64,000 nt of DNA, taken from contig NZ_JACJKW010000006.1 in NCBI RefSeq assembly GCF_016901775.1, positions 62,001 to 126,000 of the forward strand, given 5' to 3'. The stretch comes from Intestinimonas butyriciproducens (lineage in GTDB: Bacteria > Bacillota > Clostridia > Oscillospirales > Butyricicoccaceae). Positions within the stretch are counted from its first letter, which is position 1. Every line of letters starts with the position of its first letter. Made by a program: the position numbers and the translations under genes. The notes below the pieces were generated by a model. It was not told where the DNA came from and ran no database searches. It worked only from the letters and a program-made list of their open reading frames with translations. Positions 50,801-60,179 of the stretch are shown in pieces.

Positions 50801-52147
50801 GATCTTTTTCCTCCTCACAACCACCGTCCAGCCGGGGTCTTTTTCTCTCTCTTTTCTTTCGCTCCGCACCGGGCCGCCGCACACCAGCACCGGCCCCTCT
50901 TCGTCGCACACCAGAGGAATCCCTTCCCGCAGATGTGCGGGGATCTTCTCATCGATCATCCATTTTTTAATGCTTTTGTGCCCGTTTTTCAGCCGGATCA
51001 CATCCCCCGTCCTGCGGGGGCGCAGCTGTACCGGCTCTTGGAGGGCCTGGAAAAAATAGGCTTTTTCTCCAGATCCGGCTTCTCTTTTTCCCCGGTGCAG
51101 AGTGACCCGAAAGCCACCTTCTTCCACCGTTTCCCCTTCCTTCAAAAAGCGCGGAGGAAAAGTACGGGACTCCTGCTTTTCTTCCTTTTTGCGGCACACC
51201 AGCTGTTCGTAGACCCGTCGGGCCTCCACCCCTCCCGGCAGACTGTACGCCGCCGAAGGGCCTTTTTGACAAAGTCCCCACATTCCCTGGCGATGTTTTT
51301 CCGAAAGGATCCCCTCTCCACCGCCCTGGCGGTAGAGCATGGCAAGCACCCGAAAGGCCAGAGCATCCGGCGCTTTTGCCAAAGCCTCAGCGTCTATCGA
51401 CCCGGGAGCAGAGGAATGCTCTATCAAAAACCGGGCGGCGCAGCTTTCCAAAAACTCCTCGTCTTTCCGGGCCCGCTCTCCGGCCTGGCTGATGTGCTCT
51501 TCCGCCTGGGAATTGATGGTCTTCAGCAAGGGGAGCACACAGTGACGCAGCCGGTTGCGGGCATAGACTTCTTCCCCATTGGAGGGGTCACTGCAATAGG
51601 GTATGTGGTTTTCTTCCAGATATTTTTCAATCTCTTCCCGGGGAACCCTCAAAAGAGGGCGGATCAGATCCCCTTCCGATGCCGGGATTCCTCCCAGGCC
51701 CCGGGCACCTGTCCCCCGGCACAAATGAAACAAAATGGTCTCCGCATTGTCCATCCGATGATGGCCGGTGGCGATTTTCCGGCAACCGGTTTCCCTGGCC
51801 ACCCGGCGGAGAAAGGCATAGCGCAGCACCCGGGCCCCTTCCTCTGTGCCGCAGCCTTCCCGGCGGCAATATTCCAGGGTGTCTCCCTCTTCGATCCAAA
51901 GGGGGATCTTCCGCTGCCGGCAGAATGTTTCTGCTAAAAGCCGCTCCCTGGGAGCATCCTGCGGCCGCAGTCCGTGGATAAAATGGGCCGCCTCCACCTG
52001 AATGCCCAGCCGGGGCGCCAGCCGATGGAGCAAATGGGTCAGCGCCATGGAATCTCCGCCGCCGGAGAGGGCACAGAGCACCTTGTCTCCCGGCGCCGTC
52101 ATGGCCTTTTCCTGCATAAAGGCCAGCACTTTGTCCTCAAGATTCAT
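50252..52147 (-). CDS. tilS/hprT: TilS-HprT fusion: tRNA(Ile)-lysidine synthase / hypoxanthine phosphoribosyltransferase
   Basis: 631 aa with no stop between the parts. TilS part (1-449): PP-loop SGGGDSMAL, HFIHGLRPQ, GHHRMDNAETILFHL, then TilS middle and C-terminal domains (LRPRRTGDVI). It makes lysidine at C34 of tRNA-Ile(CAU). HprT part (450-631): LVSVLKGAFVFMGDL and the PRPP motif VIVVEDIVDSG. ATG overlaps the dnaB end by 11 nt. The bifunctional TilS/HprT form is known from Listeria. An internal GGAGG and ATG at the junction (50800) may also give free HprT. Confidence 0.9.
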   Translation of the reverse strand: MNLEDKVLAFMQEKAMTAPGDKVLCALSGGGDSMALTHLLHRLAPRLGIQVEAAHFIHGLRPQDAPRERLLAETFCRQRKIPLWIEEGDTLEYCRREGCGTEEGARVLRYAFLRRVARETGCRKIATGHHRMDNAETILFHLCRGTGARGLGGIPASEGDLIRPLLRVPREEIEKYLEENHIPYCSDPSNGEEVYARNRLRHCVLPLLKTINSQAEEHISQAGERARKDEEFLESCAARFLIEHSSAPGSIDAEALAKAPDALAFRVLAMLYRQGGGEGILSEKHRQGMWGLCQKGPSAAYSLPGGVEARRVYEQLVCRKKEEKQESRTFPPRFLKEGETVEEGGFRVTLHRGKREAGSGEKAYFFQALQEPVQLRPRRTGDVIRLKNGHKSIKKWMIDEKIPAHLREGIPLVCDEEGPVLVCGGPVRSERKEREKDPGWTVVVRRKKIMANMRDDVAEVLLTKEQIAEKVQELGEILSREYEGKDPILVSVLKGAFVFMGDLCRAITIPCSVDFMAVSSYGRGTQTSGKVKIIKDLDTIIQNRHVIVVEDIVDSGVTLSRLLVMLKEREPASLRLVTLLDKPARRQAHVDIDYCGFQVPDAFLVGYGLDYAEKYRNLPDLCILKPEVYQA

Positions 52148-53468
52148 GATGGGTTTTGTCCTGGCCGGAGAAACGGGTATACTGTCCCAGCCATTGCAGC
52201 TCGATGGTACACACCTCGCCGTGACGGTTCTTGGCGATGATGCACTCCACCACATTTTTCTTTTCGGTGTCCGGGTTATAGTAATCGTCCCTGTACAGGA
52301 AAATAACGATGTCGGCGTCCTGTTCGATGGCTCCCGATTCCCGCAGGTCGGAAAGCATAGGCCGCTTGTTGGGCCGCTGCTCCGGGCCGCGGGACAGCTG
52401 GGACAGGCAGACCACCGGCACATTCAGTTCCCGGGCCATCACCTTCATGGAACGGGAGATCTCCGAGATCTGCTGCACCCGGTTTTCCGAGCTTTTGGAG
52501 CCCTGCATCAACTGGAGATAGTCGATGACCACCAGCCCCAACCGGCTTCCCATCCGGCGGCACTTGGCCTTGATCTCCGACACCGTGATGGCCGAACTGT
52601 CCTCAATATAGATATTGGTTTTGGAAAGGAGGGCAGAGGCATGGGCGATTTTATCCCAGTCGTTGTCGTCCAGGGTGCCCATGCGCAATTTCCGGCTGTC
52701 CACCAGTGCCTCGCTGGAGATCATCCGGGTGGTCAGCTGCATATCGCTCATTTCCAGCTGGAAAATGGCCACATCCTTCCCCGATTTCTGGGCCGCCGAC
52801 AACACCAGATTCAGAGCGAAACTGGTTTTGCCCATGCCCGGACGGGCGGCAATGAGAATCAGGTCCGATTTGTTCAGTCCGCCCAGGGCGTTGTCCAGAT
52901 CGGCAAAACCGGTGGGAATACCCGGCAATTTTCCGGGGTTAGCCGCCAGTTCATCCAGCTGATCATACACATCCTTGATCACCGACTTGATGTGCCGCAG
53001 GCCGTTGATCTCCCGCCCCTGACGAATGGCATAAATCTTCTGCTCGGCCAGCTCCGCAATGGTGCTGGCCGTCTCCTGTTCGCTGCGGGTCAGATCAAAG
53101 ATCTCATTGCAGATCTGCTGAAGATCCCGCAGCATCTTCTTTTCCCGGACGATCTTGGCATAATCCTCCACATTGGTGGAGGTGGGTGTCACATCGATCA
53201 GTTGCAGAAAATAGGCCCTGTCGGCTTTGTCCTTATAGCCCAGGGCCTTCATTTCCTCCAGTACTGTCACCGGGTCAATGCGCTTTCCCCCGGTGAACAT
53301 GCTGCTGATGGTATCGAAGATCATCCGATTTGTTTCCATATAAAAATCATCGGGCTGGAGCAGCTCCACCACCTTGGGCACACAAGTGGGATCAAACAAA
53401 ATCGCTCCGATGACCGCCTGCTCGGCCTCCACACTATGAGGAGTCTGCCGGGCCAACAGCTCATCCAT
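52137..53468 (-). CDS. dnaB: Replicative DNA helicase DnaB
   Basis: 443 aa. N-terminal domain with PHSVEAEQAVIGAIL (about 8-22), linker, RecA-like motor with Walker A ARPGMGKTSFALN, Walker B VVIDYLQLM and the H4-type QISEISRSMK segment; no intein. Hexameric 5'-3' helicase of the replisome. ATG 53468 lies 8 nt after GGGAG; 20 nt behind rplI. Confidence 0.95.
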   Translation of the reverse strand: MDELLARQTPHSVEAEQAVIGAILFDPTCVPKVVELLQPDDFYMETNRMIFDTISSMFTGGKRIDPVTVLEEMKALGYKDKADRAYFLQLIDVTPTSTNVEDYAKIVREKKMLRDLQQICNEIFDLTRSEQETASTIAELAEQKIYAIRQGREINGLRHIKSVIKDVYDQLDELAANPGKLPGIPTGFADLDNALGGLNKSDLILIAARPGMGKTSFALNLVLSAAQKSGKDVAIFQLEMSDMQLTTRMISSEALVDSRKLRMGTLDDNDWDKIAHASALLSKTNIYIEDSSAITVSEIKAKCRRMGSRLGLVVIDYLQLMQGSKSSENRVQQISEISRSMKVMARELNVPVVCLSQLSRGPEQRPNKRPMLSDLRESGAIEQDADIVIFLYRDDYYNPDTEKKNVVECIIAKNRHGEVCTIELQWLGQYTRFSGQDKTHHES

Positions 53469-53488
53469 GGTCAAAACTCCCTACTACA

Positions 53489-53938
53489 TCAGTTCTGCTC
53501 TTCCACGACCACTTTCACTGTGCCCACCACTTCCGGGTAAAGCTTGACTTTCACTTGATAGGTGCCAAAATTCTTGATGGTCTCTTCCAGCACGATCTTG
53601 TTTTTCTGAATTTCCACCTTGTGCTGGCGCTGCATCTCCTCGGCGATCTCCTTGGCGGTGACGCTGCCGAACAGTCTGCCGCCGGCGCCCGATTTGGCCT
53701 TGATGTGTACCGGCATATCCTTCAGCTCTTCTGCCAGCTTCTGGGCCGCTTCTTTTTCCAGCTTCATCCGGCGGGCAGCTGCCTCGTCGGCGATTTTCTT
53801 GGCGTTGAGCACATCGGCCGTGGCCGGGGCCGCCAGCTTCCGAGGCATGAGAAAGTTGCGGGCATAGCCGTCGCTGGCCTCAATGATATCGCCCTTTTTT
53901 CCCTGTCCCTTTACATCCTGCAGCAAAATCAATTTCAT
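53489..53938 (-). CDS. rplI: 50S ribosomal protein L9
   Basis: 149 aa, normal length. N-terminal [17 protein letters not shown] and the [12 protein letters not shown] stretch are diagnostic; central helix and C-terminal domain follow. ATG 53938 lies 9 nt after GGGAG; ATG 53944 is too near the site. Confidence 0.96.
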   Translation of the reverse strand: MKLILLQDVKGQGKKGDIIEASDGYARNFLMPRKLAAPATADVLNAKKIADEAAARRMKLEKEAAQKLAEELKDMPVHIKAKSGAGGRLFGSVTAKEIAEEMQRQHKVEIQKNKIVLEETIKNFGTYQVKVKLYPEVVGTVKVVVEEQN

Positions 53939-54017
53939 TCTCATTCACTCCCATCTCCGCGCGTACACAGGATGGAAGAGTCCCGCGCGGCAGGCTCTTC
54001 CCGCTCTGCTTCAAAAA

Positions 54018-56051
54018 TCAGGCCGACGGGGCGTTGGAACTGTTTTCCCCATCTTCCTGGTCTCCGGCAAGATATTCCTCAATGGCCGCCCGCAGCCGGG
54101 CTGCCACCTCTCCCACATCGGCGTCCTGGAACTGAGCGCCCGCCATGGTCAGGCTGCCGCCGCCTCCCAGTTTCTCCAGCACCACCTGCACATTCATCTT
54201 CCCATAGGAACGGGCCGAAATGGCCACATCGTTCTCATGCTCCCGGAAGACCACAAAGGATGCCTTGATGTCGTTGATGTTGATCAGCTCGTCGGCGGCC
54301 TGGGATGCGGTGGCCCGTTCGGTGTCTTCCTCCATCACCGAAATGGAAACCCCCGGATAGGGCTGCTCGGCGTTGCTGATGATCTGGTATTTCTTGATGT
54401 AGGAATCGAAATTGTTGTTGAACAGGCGGCGGACTTCCACTGTATCGGCGCCGCACTGCTTCAGATAGGCGGCGGCCTCAAAGGTACGCACGCCGGTTTT
54501 GACGGTAAAGCTCTTGGTGTCCAGGAAAATACCGGACAAAAGCGCCTCTGCCTCTTCCTTTTTCAGATCCTGGGAACTGGTCAGAATGTACTGCAAAAGC
54601 TCTGTGACCAGCTCACTGGTGGAGCTGGCATAGGGCTCATGGAGACTGATGACATAGTTTTCAATATAACTGGCCGCCCGCCGGTGATGGTCGATGACCG
54701 CCACCCGCTGGATGGTCTGAAGCACTTCGGGATAGTCCACAAAATCCGGCCGGTTGGTATCCACCACAATGAGCAGCGAATTGGAATCGGCGATGAAGAT
54801 GGCATCGTCCGGCTTGATGAAGGACTCCCGGTATTCCTCCAGCCCGGCCAATTTGTCAATCAGGTCCTTGGCCGAGGTACGCTCGCTGTTGACGATAAAA
54901 TAAGGCTTCTTGCCGCACTTGCGCACGGCGGCACAGATGCCGGCCGCAGCACCTACCGCATCCAGATCGGAAAGCTGGTGACCCATAATAAACACATAGG
55001 AAGAATCCCTGATATACTGGCGCAGGGAATTGGCCACCACACGGGATTTGACCTTGGTGCGTTTTTCCACTTCCTTGGCATGGCCGCCATAGAACTCAAA
55101 GGCATATTTGCTCTTGATGACTACCTGGTCGCCGCCCCGGGCCAAAGCGGTATCCGCTGCCAGACGGGCATATTGGTACAGCTCGTTCAGATCGGTATCG
55201 CCCTTGCCGATGCCCATGGAAATGGTGGCGCTGATACCGGTACTGCTTTTGATTTCCCGCACTTTGTCCAGCAGATCAAACTTCCGCTCCACAAATTCCA
55301 GCAGATCCTTCTGCTCAAACAAAAACAGGTATTTGTCCCGGTCCAGCCGCCGCACCACACCGTGCACCGGCTCGGCCCAGTTGCTGATCTCCTCATCCAC
55401 CTGGGCAGTGAGTTTGGATTTCTCGCTTTCTGAAACCCCTTTGATCAGTTCCTCATAGCTGTCCAGCACCAAAATGGCCAGCACCGGGCGGGTGCGTTCG
55501 TATTTGGTGCGCAGCTCGCTGTAATCGGTCACATCCACCCAGTACATGGTGACCAGCAATGCGCTGGAAGCGTCCTTCCCCGAGCGGACGATGTTGCCGT
55601 ATACATCAAACTTCCGGCCATTCACCGCCACTTCATAGGGACATTTGCTCCGCCCTTCCATGATCCAGCGGGTATCAAAGCCTTCGATCACATCGGTGAT
55701 ATGCAGATTGAACATCCGCTCATGGGCGCCGGTGATCTCATAAAAGCTGTCGTTGCTCCACACCACTTCCCCGGTATCCATGCGGAGGATGGCGGTGGGC
55801 AGCGGAAAATTCATCAGGGAATTTTTCGATGCGTCATCCACCTGAAACAAAAGTGTTTCCACAGTGCGGCGAATATCGGCCCGCCGCCGCTTGGCCCGGG
55901 CCCGATAAACGATATAAAGCACCACCACAACGGCCAGCTCACCCAAAGCCAGCCAGATGTTGGTGAAGGCCGATATGGCGCAAAACACCAGAAGCAGTGC
56001 AAAGGCCAGCCGGGTTCCCGACTCCATCATGCGGGCAATCAATTTCTCCAT
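54018..56051 (-). CDS. gdpP: Cyclic-di-AMP phosphodiesterase GdpP (DHH-DHHA1)
   Basis: 677 aa. Two N-terminal helices, a PAS-like domain (about 75-150), a degenerate GGDEF domain (about 170-300) and the DHH domain with GHQLSDLDAVGAAAG and VIDHHRR; the DHHA1 domain ends with GGGGSLTMAGAQ. It degrades c-di-AMP and so controls osmolyte transport and wall stress. First gene of gdpP-rplI-dnaB-tilS/hprT-ftsH. Confidence 0.94.
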   Translation of the reverse strand: MEKLIARMMESGTRLAFALLLVFCAISAFTNIWLALGELAVVVVLYIVYRARAKRRRADIRRTVETLLFQVDDASKNSLMNFPLPTAILRMDTGEVVWSNDSFYEITGAHERMFNLHITDVIEGFDTRWIMEGRSKCPYEVAVNGRKFDVYGNIVRSGKDASSALLVTMYWVDVTDYSELRTKYERTRPVLAILVLDSYEELIKGVSESEKSKLTAQVDEEISNWAEPVHGVVRRLDRDKYLFLFEQKDLLEFVERKFDLLDKVREIKSSTGISATISMGIGKGDTDLNELYQYARLAADTALARGGDQVVIKSKYAFEFYGGHAKEVEKRTKVKSRVVANSLRQYIRDSSYVFIMGHQLSDLDAVGAAAGICAAVRKCGKKPYFIVNSERTSAKDLIDKLAGLEEYRESFIKPDDAIFIADSNSLLIVVDTNRPDFVDYPEVLQTIQRVAVIDHHRRAASYIENYVISLHEPYASSTSELVTELLQYILTSSQDLKKEEAEALLSGIFLDTKSFTVKTGVRTFEAAAYLKQCGADTVEVRRLFNNNFDSYIKKYQIISNAEQPYPGVSISVMEEDTERATASQAADELININDIKASFVVFREHENDVAISARSYGKMNVQVVLEKLGGGGSLTMAGAQFQDADVGEVAARLRAAIEEYLAGDQEDGENSSNAPSA

Positions 56052-56110
56052 GGGGAGCCTCCCTTTCCCTTCTCCGGGGCCTGCCGCCCCAAAGACGAAT
56101 AATTAAAAAT

Positions 56111-56139
56111 AGTATACCAAAAAAGCCCTCATCATGCAA
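56111..56139 (-). promoter_or_regulatory. Sigma-A promoter of the gdpP operon
   Basis: TTGCAT (56139-56134), 17-nt spacer, TATACT (56116-56111) on the minus strand. Confidence 0.82.
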
Positions 56140-56196
56140 GGCATCTTGCCCGCAGGAAGGAGCCTTCTTCTGGAAATGCAAACGCCGGGGAAAGGA

Positions 56197-56226
56197 AAAG
56201 AGACGGGATCGCTCCCGTCTCTTTTT
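56197..56226 (-). terminator. Terminator of the rplJL unit
   Basis: AAAAAGAGACGGGA / TCCCGTCTCTTTT hairpin with a 4-nt loop directly after rplL. Confidence 0.85.
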
Positions 56227-56245
56227 AATACGATGGAAAAACAGC

Positions 56246-56626
56246 TTACTTCAGCTCGACCTTGGCGCCGGCTTCTTCCAGCTTCTTCTTCATCTCTTCG
56301 GCTTCGTCCTTGCCAACGCCTTCCTTGATGGCCTTGGGAGCGTTGTCCACCAGCTCCTTGGCTTCCTTCAGGCCCAGGCCGGTGATCTCCTTGACGATCT
56401 TGATGACGCCCATCTTGGAAGCGCCAACTTCAGCCAGAACCACGTCGAACTCGGTCTTCTCGTCAGCGGCAGCACCAGCAGCAGCGCCAGCAGCAGGAGC
56501 AGCGGCAACAGCGGCAGCGGCGGAAACGCCAAACTCTTCTTCCAGGGCATGTACCAGTTCGCTCAGCTCCAGAACGGAGAGAACTTTCACTTCTTCAATC
56601 AGCTGTGCAATCTTTTCGCTTGCCAT
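56246..56626 (-). CDS. rplL: 50S ribosomal protein L7/L12
   Basis: 126 aa. N-terminal dimer domain ([20 protein letters not shown]), Ala-rich hinge ([15 protein letters not shown]), C-terminal factor-binding domain with [10 protein letters not shown]-like and [15 protein letters not shown] after GGAGGTACACTATA. Confidence 0.97.
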   Translation of the reverse strand: MASEKIAQLIEEVKVLSVLELSELVHALEEEFGVSAAAAVAAAPAAGAAAGAAADEKTEFDVVLAEVGASKMGVIKIVKEITGLGLKEAKELVDNAPKAIKEGVGKDEAEEMKKKLEEAGAKVELK

Positions 56627-56662
56627 TATAGTGTACCTCCAATTAGTTTTTAATGAAAATAA

Positions 56663-57205
56663 TTAAGCCTGTGCTTCGGCTTCGGCAGCGGGAGCAGCCT
56701 CTCCGCCTTCGCTCTTCTTGTCGGCCACGGCCTGCAGGACCCGGGCCAGGGCGGCCACAGGAGCCATCATGGTGCCCAGCACGGTGGACAGCAGGATATC
56801 CTTCGGCGGGATAGCAGCCAGGGATTCAACGGTGGCAATGTCCACCACTTTGCCCTCCAGGAAGCCGGCCTTGATGTTGAAATACTTGTCGTGGCTCTTG
56901 GCAAACTCAGCCAGCAGACGGGCAGGAGCAGTGGGATCGTCCATGCTCACAGCCATGGCAGTTGTGCCATGGAGCACGCCGTCCAGCTCTTCAAAGCCGA
57001 TCTGGTTGGCAGCAAAGCGCACCAGAGTGTTTTTCACGACGGTATATTCCACATTGGCTTTTCTCAGCTCACTGCGCAGCTTGGTATCTTCCTCAACAGT
57101 GATGCCTTTATAGTCCACCAGCACACCGGATGTGGCGTTCTTCATCTTTTCAGCGAGCTGGGCCACCACGGCCTGCTTCTCGCTCAGAACCTTTGCGTTC
57201 GGCAC
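56663..57205 (-). CDS. rplJ: 50S ribosomal protein L10
   Basis: 180 aa. The start is GTG 57205 (MPNAKVLSEKQ), 8 nt after GGAGG, rather than an in-frame GTG three codons upstream that overlaps the site. VDYKGITVEED and VVKNTLVRFA are typical. It carries the L7/L12 stalk and represses its own mRNA through the leader just upstream. Confidence 0.96.
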   Translation of the reverse strand: MPNAKVLSEKQAVVAQLAEKMKNATSGVLVDYKGITVEEDTKLRSELRKANVEYTVVKNTLVRFAANQIGFEELDGVLHGTTAMAVSMDDPTAPARLLAEFAKSHDKYFNIKAGFLEGKVVDIATVESLAAIPPKDILLSTVLGTMMAPVAALARVLQAVADKKSEGGEAAPAAEAEAQA

Positions 57206-57224
57206 TGTTTTCACCTCCGTTTAG

Positions 57225-57355
57225 AATAAGTGCCCTCACATCCAAAGGACATGAGGGCACAGTAAATCCATAATGTAAATGGAAAAATGCATCCTCGGCA
57301 GGCGGCACAGAGCCGTTGGGAACCGCAGTTCACCTGCTGTCTTTGGAATGAGCGC
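57225..57355 (-). ncRNA. L10 leader (autoregulatory 5' element of rplJL)
   Basis: The minus-strand leader has CCAAAGACAGCAGGTG, then GGTTCCCAACGGCT and GCCTGCCGAGGATG, the conserved core of the L10-binding leader. It is followed by a long hairpin (GTGCCCTCATGTCC / GATGTGAGGGCAC) and TTATT, which looks like the attenuator. Confidence 0.85.
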
Positions 57356-57359
57356 TATT

Positions 57360-57388
57360 ATTTTATCAACAAACCAATAGTTTGTCAA
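57360..57388 (-). promoter_or_regulatory. Sigma-A promoter of rplJL
   Basis: TTGACA (57388-57383), 17-nt spacer, TAAAAT (57365-57360) on the minus strand, just before the L10 leader. Confidence 0.85.
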
Positions 57389-57409
57389 GAAAGAACAGAA
57401 AAAATCAGA

Positions 57410-58105
57410 TTAGTCGGTCAGACGAGCCTGATTGATCTTGACGCCGGGGCCCATGGTGGCAGCCACCACGCAGGAGCGGATGTACTGGCCTTTGGCAGCG
57501 GCGGGCTTTGCCTTGACAATGGCGCCCAGCAGGGCGTTGAAGTTCTCGGTCAGCTTTTCAGTGCCGAAGGAGACCTTGCCCAGGGGGCAGTGGATGATGT
57601 TGGTCTTGTCCAGGCGGTACTCGATACGGCCGGCCTTGGACTCGTTGATGGCCTTGGTCACATCCATGGTGACGGTGCCGGCCTTGGGGTTGGGCATCAG
57701 GCCCTTAGGGCCCAGCACTTTACCCAGACGGCCAACCACGCCCATCATGTCGGGAGTGGCGATGACCACATCGAAATCAAAGAAGTTCTCACCGGTGATG
57801 CGGGCCACCAGATCTTCAGCGCCCACATAATCGGCTCCGGCGGCTTCGGCCTCCTTGGCCTTGTCGCCCTTGGCGAACACCAGCACACGGACTTTCTTGC
57901 CAGTGCCGTGAGGCAGCACGATGGCGCCTCTCACCTGCTGATCAGCATGACGGGAGTCAACACCCAGCTTCACATGGACTTCCACAGTCTCGTCAAACTT
58001 GGCCTTGGCCGTCTTTATCACGGTATCCAGCGCTTCGGCGGGATCGTACAGCTTGGCGCGATCCACCAGCTTGGCGCTTTCTACATATTTCTTACCTCTG
58101 CGCAC
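57410..58105 (-). CDS. rplA: 50S ribosomal protein L1
   Basis: 231 aa, normal length. MRRGKKYVE opening, [27 protein letters not shown] and a C-terminal MGPGVKI. GTG start 8 nt after GGAGG. L1 is also the usual repressor of rplKA; the GC-rich hairpin in the spacer to rplK (58140-58175) could belong to that control. Confidence 0.97.
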   Translation of the reverse strand: MRRGKKYVESAKLVDRAKLYDPAEALDTVIKTAKAKFDETVEVHVKLGVDSRHADQQVRGAIVLPHGTGKKVRVLVFAKGDKAKEAEAAGADYVGAEDLVARITGENFFDFDVVIATPDMMGVVGRLGKVLGPKGLMPNPKAGTVTMDVTKAINESKAGRIEYRLDKTNIIHCPLGKVSFGTEKLTENFNALLGAIVKAKPAAAKGQYIRSCVVAATMGPGVKINQARLTD

Positions 58106-58177
58106 TTTTTAATCCTCCTAGTTTGTGGTATTTCGGAATCATCCTCCCACGCCGCGGATCTTCCGCGGGGGCGTCTC

Positions 58178-58603
58178 TTACTCTTCGATGGTGACGCCCA
58201 TAGAACGCGCTGTACCGGCGATCATGCTCATGGCGCTTTCCACGCTGGAAGCATTCAGATCGGGCATTTTCAGCTCGGCGATCTTGCGCAGTTCTTCCTT
58301 CGGCAGCTTGGCCACCTTGTTCTTGTTGGGTTCGCCGCTGCCGCTCTCCAGCTTGCAGGCCTTCTTGATCAGAACGGCTGCAGGGGGAGTCTTTGTGATA
58401 AACGAGAAAGAACGGTCGGCATACACAGTGATAACAACAGGGATCACCAGATCGCCGTCATTCTTTGTACGCTCGTTGAATTCCTTTGTAAACGCCATGA
58501 TGTTGACGCCGTGCTGACCCAGGGCGGGGCCTACCGGGGGAGCCGGAGTTGCCTTGCCTGCGGGGATCTGCAGTTTAATCAAACCTACTACTTTCTGTGC
58601 CAC
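58178..58603 (-). CDS. rplK: 50S ribosomal protein L11
   Basis: 141 aa. [19 protein letters not shown] (the proline-rich thiopeptide-binding region) and [10 protein letters not shown] at the end. GTG start 9 nt after GGAGGT. Confidence 0.97.
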   Translation of the reverse strand: MAQKVVGLIKLQIPAGKATPAPPVGPALGQHGVNIMAFTKEFNERTKNDGDLVIPVVITVYADRSFSFITKTPPAAVLIKKACKLESGSGEPNKNKVAKLPKEELRKIAELKMPDLNASSVESAMSMIAGTARSMGVTIEE

Positions 58604-58681
58604 TTTCGTTGCACCTCCTTAGCAAAAATGTGGTAAAATTGGACGCTTGGGCGCCCTCCCACCCGGAAACGAACCTTCATC

Positions 58682-58712
58682 TCCGGTATCAAAAACCAGC
58701 CAGTTGGTTTTT
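58682..58712 (-). terminator. Hairpin between nusG and rplK
   Basis: CAAAAACCAACTGGCTGGTTTTTG stem-loop with a T tract directly after nusG; probably a partial terminator or processing site within the operon. Confidence 0.5.
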
Positions 58713-58716
58713 GGAG

Positions 58717-59241
58717 CTATTTTTCCATGGAAGCCACCTGGTTGAACTTCAGTTCCACCGGTGTCTCCCTTCCCAGCATGGAGACCATAACGGTCACCAG
58801 CTGATCCTGCAGCGCAATCTCCTTGACGATGCCAACGAACCCTTCCAAAGGCCCGTCGATGATCTTGACGCTGTCGCCCACCTGATAGGAAAGCCGGACT
58901 TCCCGCTTTTCCACGCCCAGGGCTGCCACCTCGTCCTCGGTGAGGGGAACGGGCTTGGAGCCGGGACCCACAAAGCTTGTGACGCCGCGGGTATTGCGCA
59001 CCACATACCAGCTTTCATCGGTCATGAGCATTTTGATGAGCACATAGCCGGGGAACATCTTCCGCTCCACTTCTTTTTTGCCTGTGTCCCGGATTTCAGT
59101 CACCGTTTCCATAGGCACGCGGATATCGAAGATCAGATGGCCCAGCTTGCGGTTTTCCACTGTTTTTTGAATCGTGGCGGCCACTTTGTTTTCGTAGCCG
59201 GAGTATGTGTGGATCACATACCACTTGGCATTTTCAGACAT
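58717..59241 (-). CDS. nusG: Transcription termination/antitermination factor NusG
   Basis: 174 aa. NGN domain with WYVIHTYSGYE and FPGYVLIKM, then the KOW domain with VGDSVKIIDGPLEGFVG. Start ATG after GGGAG. Acts on elongating RNA polymerase. Confidence 0.97.
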   Translation of the reverse strand: MSENAKWYVIHTYSGYENKVAATIQKTVENRKLGHLIFDIRVPMETVTEIRDTGKKEVERKMFPGYVLIKMLMTDESWYVVRNTRGVTSFVGPGSKPVPLTEDEVAALGVEKREVRLSYQVGDSVKIIDGPLEGFVGIVKEIALQDQLVTVMVSMLGRETPVELKFNQVASMEK

Positions 59242-59271
59242 AAGACGCTCCCACCTGCCGAACCAATGGAT

Positions 59272-59544
59272 TTACAGGATGCCTACCAGCAGATCGCGGA
59301 TGGTGGCAAAAGCGATGTCCAGCACCCACACAAAAACACCTACCAGCAGAATGCATACAAGGACTACCAGGGTGTTGTTGACCACCTGTTTGCCGGTGGG
59401 CCAGACCACCTTTTTCCCTTCGCTCACCAGCTCGCGGAACCATTTGGCGATCCGCTTGCCAGCGCGGGAGAAAACATTGCCTTGTTTCTGCTTTTTCTTG
59501 CCGGCGTTCTTCTGGGTGTCCAGGTTCTTGTTTTCTTCAGCCAT
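59272..59544 (-). CDS. secE: Preprotein translocase subunit SecE
   Basis: 90 aa. A polar, Lys-rich N-terminus (about 30 aa) precedes the conserved amphipathic KWFRELVSEGKKVVWPTGKQ and a single transmembrane helix. Third subunit of SecYEG. ATG follows GGAGGTGCAGCTTC. Confidence 0.95.
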   Translation of the reverse strand: MAEENKNLDTQKNAGKKKQKQGNVFSRAGKRIAKWFRELVSEGKKVVWPTGKQVVNNTLVVLVCILLVGVFVWVLDIAFATIRDLLVGIL

Positions 59545-59571
59545 GAAGCTGCACCTCCATCCTTTTGCGGC

Positions 59572-59721
59572 CTATCTGGTTTCCCGGTGTAAGGTGTGCT
59601 TCTTGCAGAAGGGGCAATACTTCTTCATCTCCAGACGATCCGGATCGTTCTTCTTGTTCTTTTTCGAATCGTAGTTTCTCTGCTTGCATTCCGTACACGC
59701 CAGTGTTACCTTAACGCGCAT
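59572..59721 (-). CDS. rpmG: 50S ribosomal protein L33
   Basis: 49 aa, zinc-binding form: CTEC (10-13) and CPFC (36-39). ATG 59721 lies 7 nt after GGAGGT; the longer frame upstream is not coding. Confidence 0.95.
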   Translation of the reverse strand: MRVKVTLACTECKQRNYDSKKNKKNDPDRLEMKKYCPFCKKHTLHRETR

Positions 59722-59806
59722 TTGCGGCACCTCCTTAAATAAATTGCCTCCCTTTTCGGGGTTTACGCCTGCAAGGCATAAAAAAAAGACCCCGACAGGT
59801 GTTTCT

Positions 59807-59835
59807 ATATTACCATGCCATGCAGAAAAGGTCAA
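59807..59835 (-). promoter_or_regulatory. Proximal sigma-A promoter of rpmG-secE-nusG-rplKA
   Basis: TTGACC (59835-59830), 17-nt spacer, TAATAT (59812-59807) on the minus strand. Confidence 0.8.
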
Positions 59836-59871
59836 GCTTTTTTTCTGCTTTTGTCTTCTTCTCCAGAGACA

Positions 59872-60000
59872 GCAAAAGCGCACGGGGGGAAGCCGTGCGC
59901 TTTTGCCTGAAAAGGGAAGATGTTGGTAATGATAGACCGGTGGTTTGCGTCCCGGGCTTTCATTGCTTTAGAGTATACTCTAAGCCCCTCTTTTTGTCAA
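59872..60000 (-). promoter_or_regulatory. Distal strong promoter, short leader and large hairpin upstream of rpmG
   Basis: TTGACA (60000-59995), 17-nt spacer, TATACT (59977-59972), then about 65 nt without an ORF and a hairpin GCAAAAGCGCACGG / CCGTGCGCTTTTGC (59872-59907). The leader contains GGGACGCAAA and CCGGTCTA, which recall fragments of a GEMM (c-di-GMP) riboswitch core, but the rest of that fold is not evident. It is either an upstream promoter of the ribosomal operon or a small RNA gene. Confidence 0.55.
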
Positions 60001-60179
60001 TCCGGTTCTTTAAAATTTTATATTTATTTCAATATTTTAAATTTTTAACCTTCTTTGTTCATTGTGTTATACATGACACGATTCACCTGGAAACCGGGGA
60101 AGGCTTATGGTATGATAGGATTGATTTCAGCCGTTTCCCTTTTTCGGGGAGACGGGAACAACAAGGAGGCATTTCTGCT
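60001..60179. other. A/T-rich intergenic region, no gene seen
   Basis: Between the divergent rpmG and ruvX units. It holds a TATGAT (60113-60118) that could be the ruvX -10 box without a clear -35. Nothing else recognised. Confidence 0.5.
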
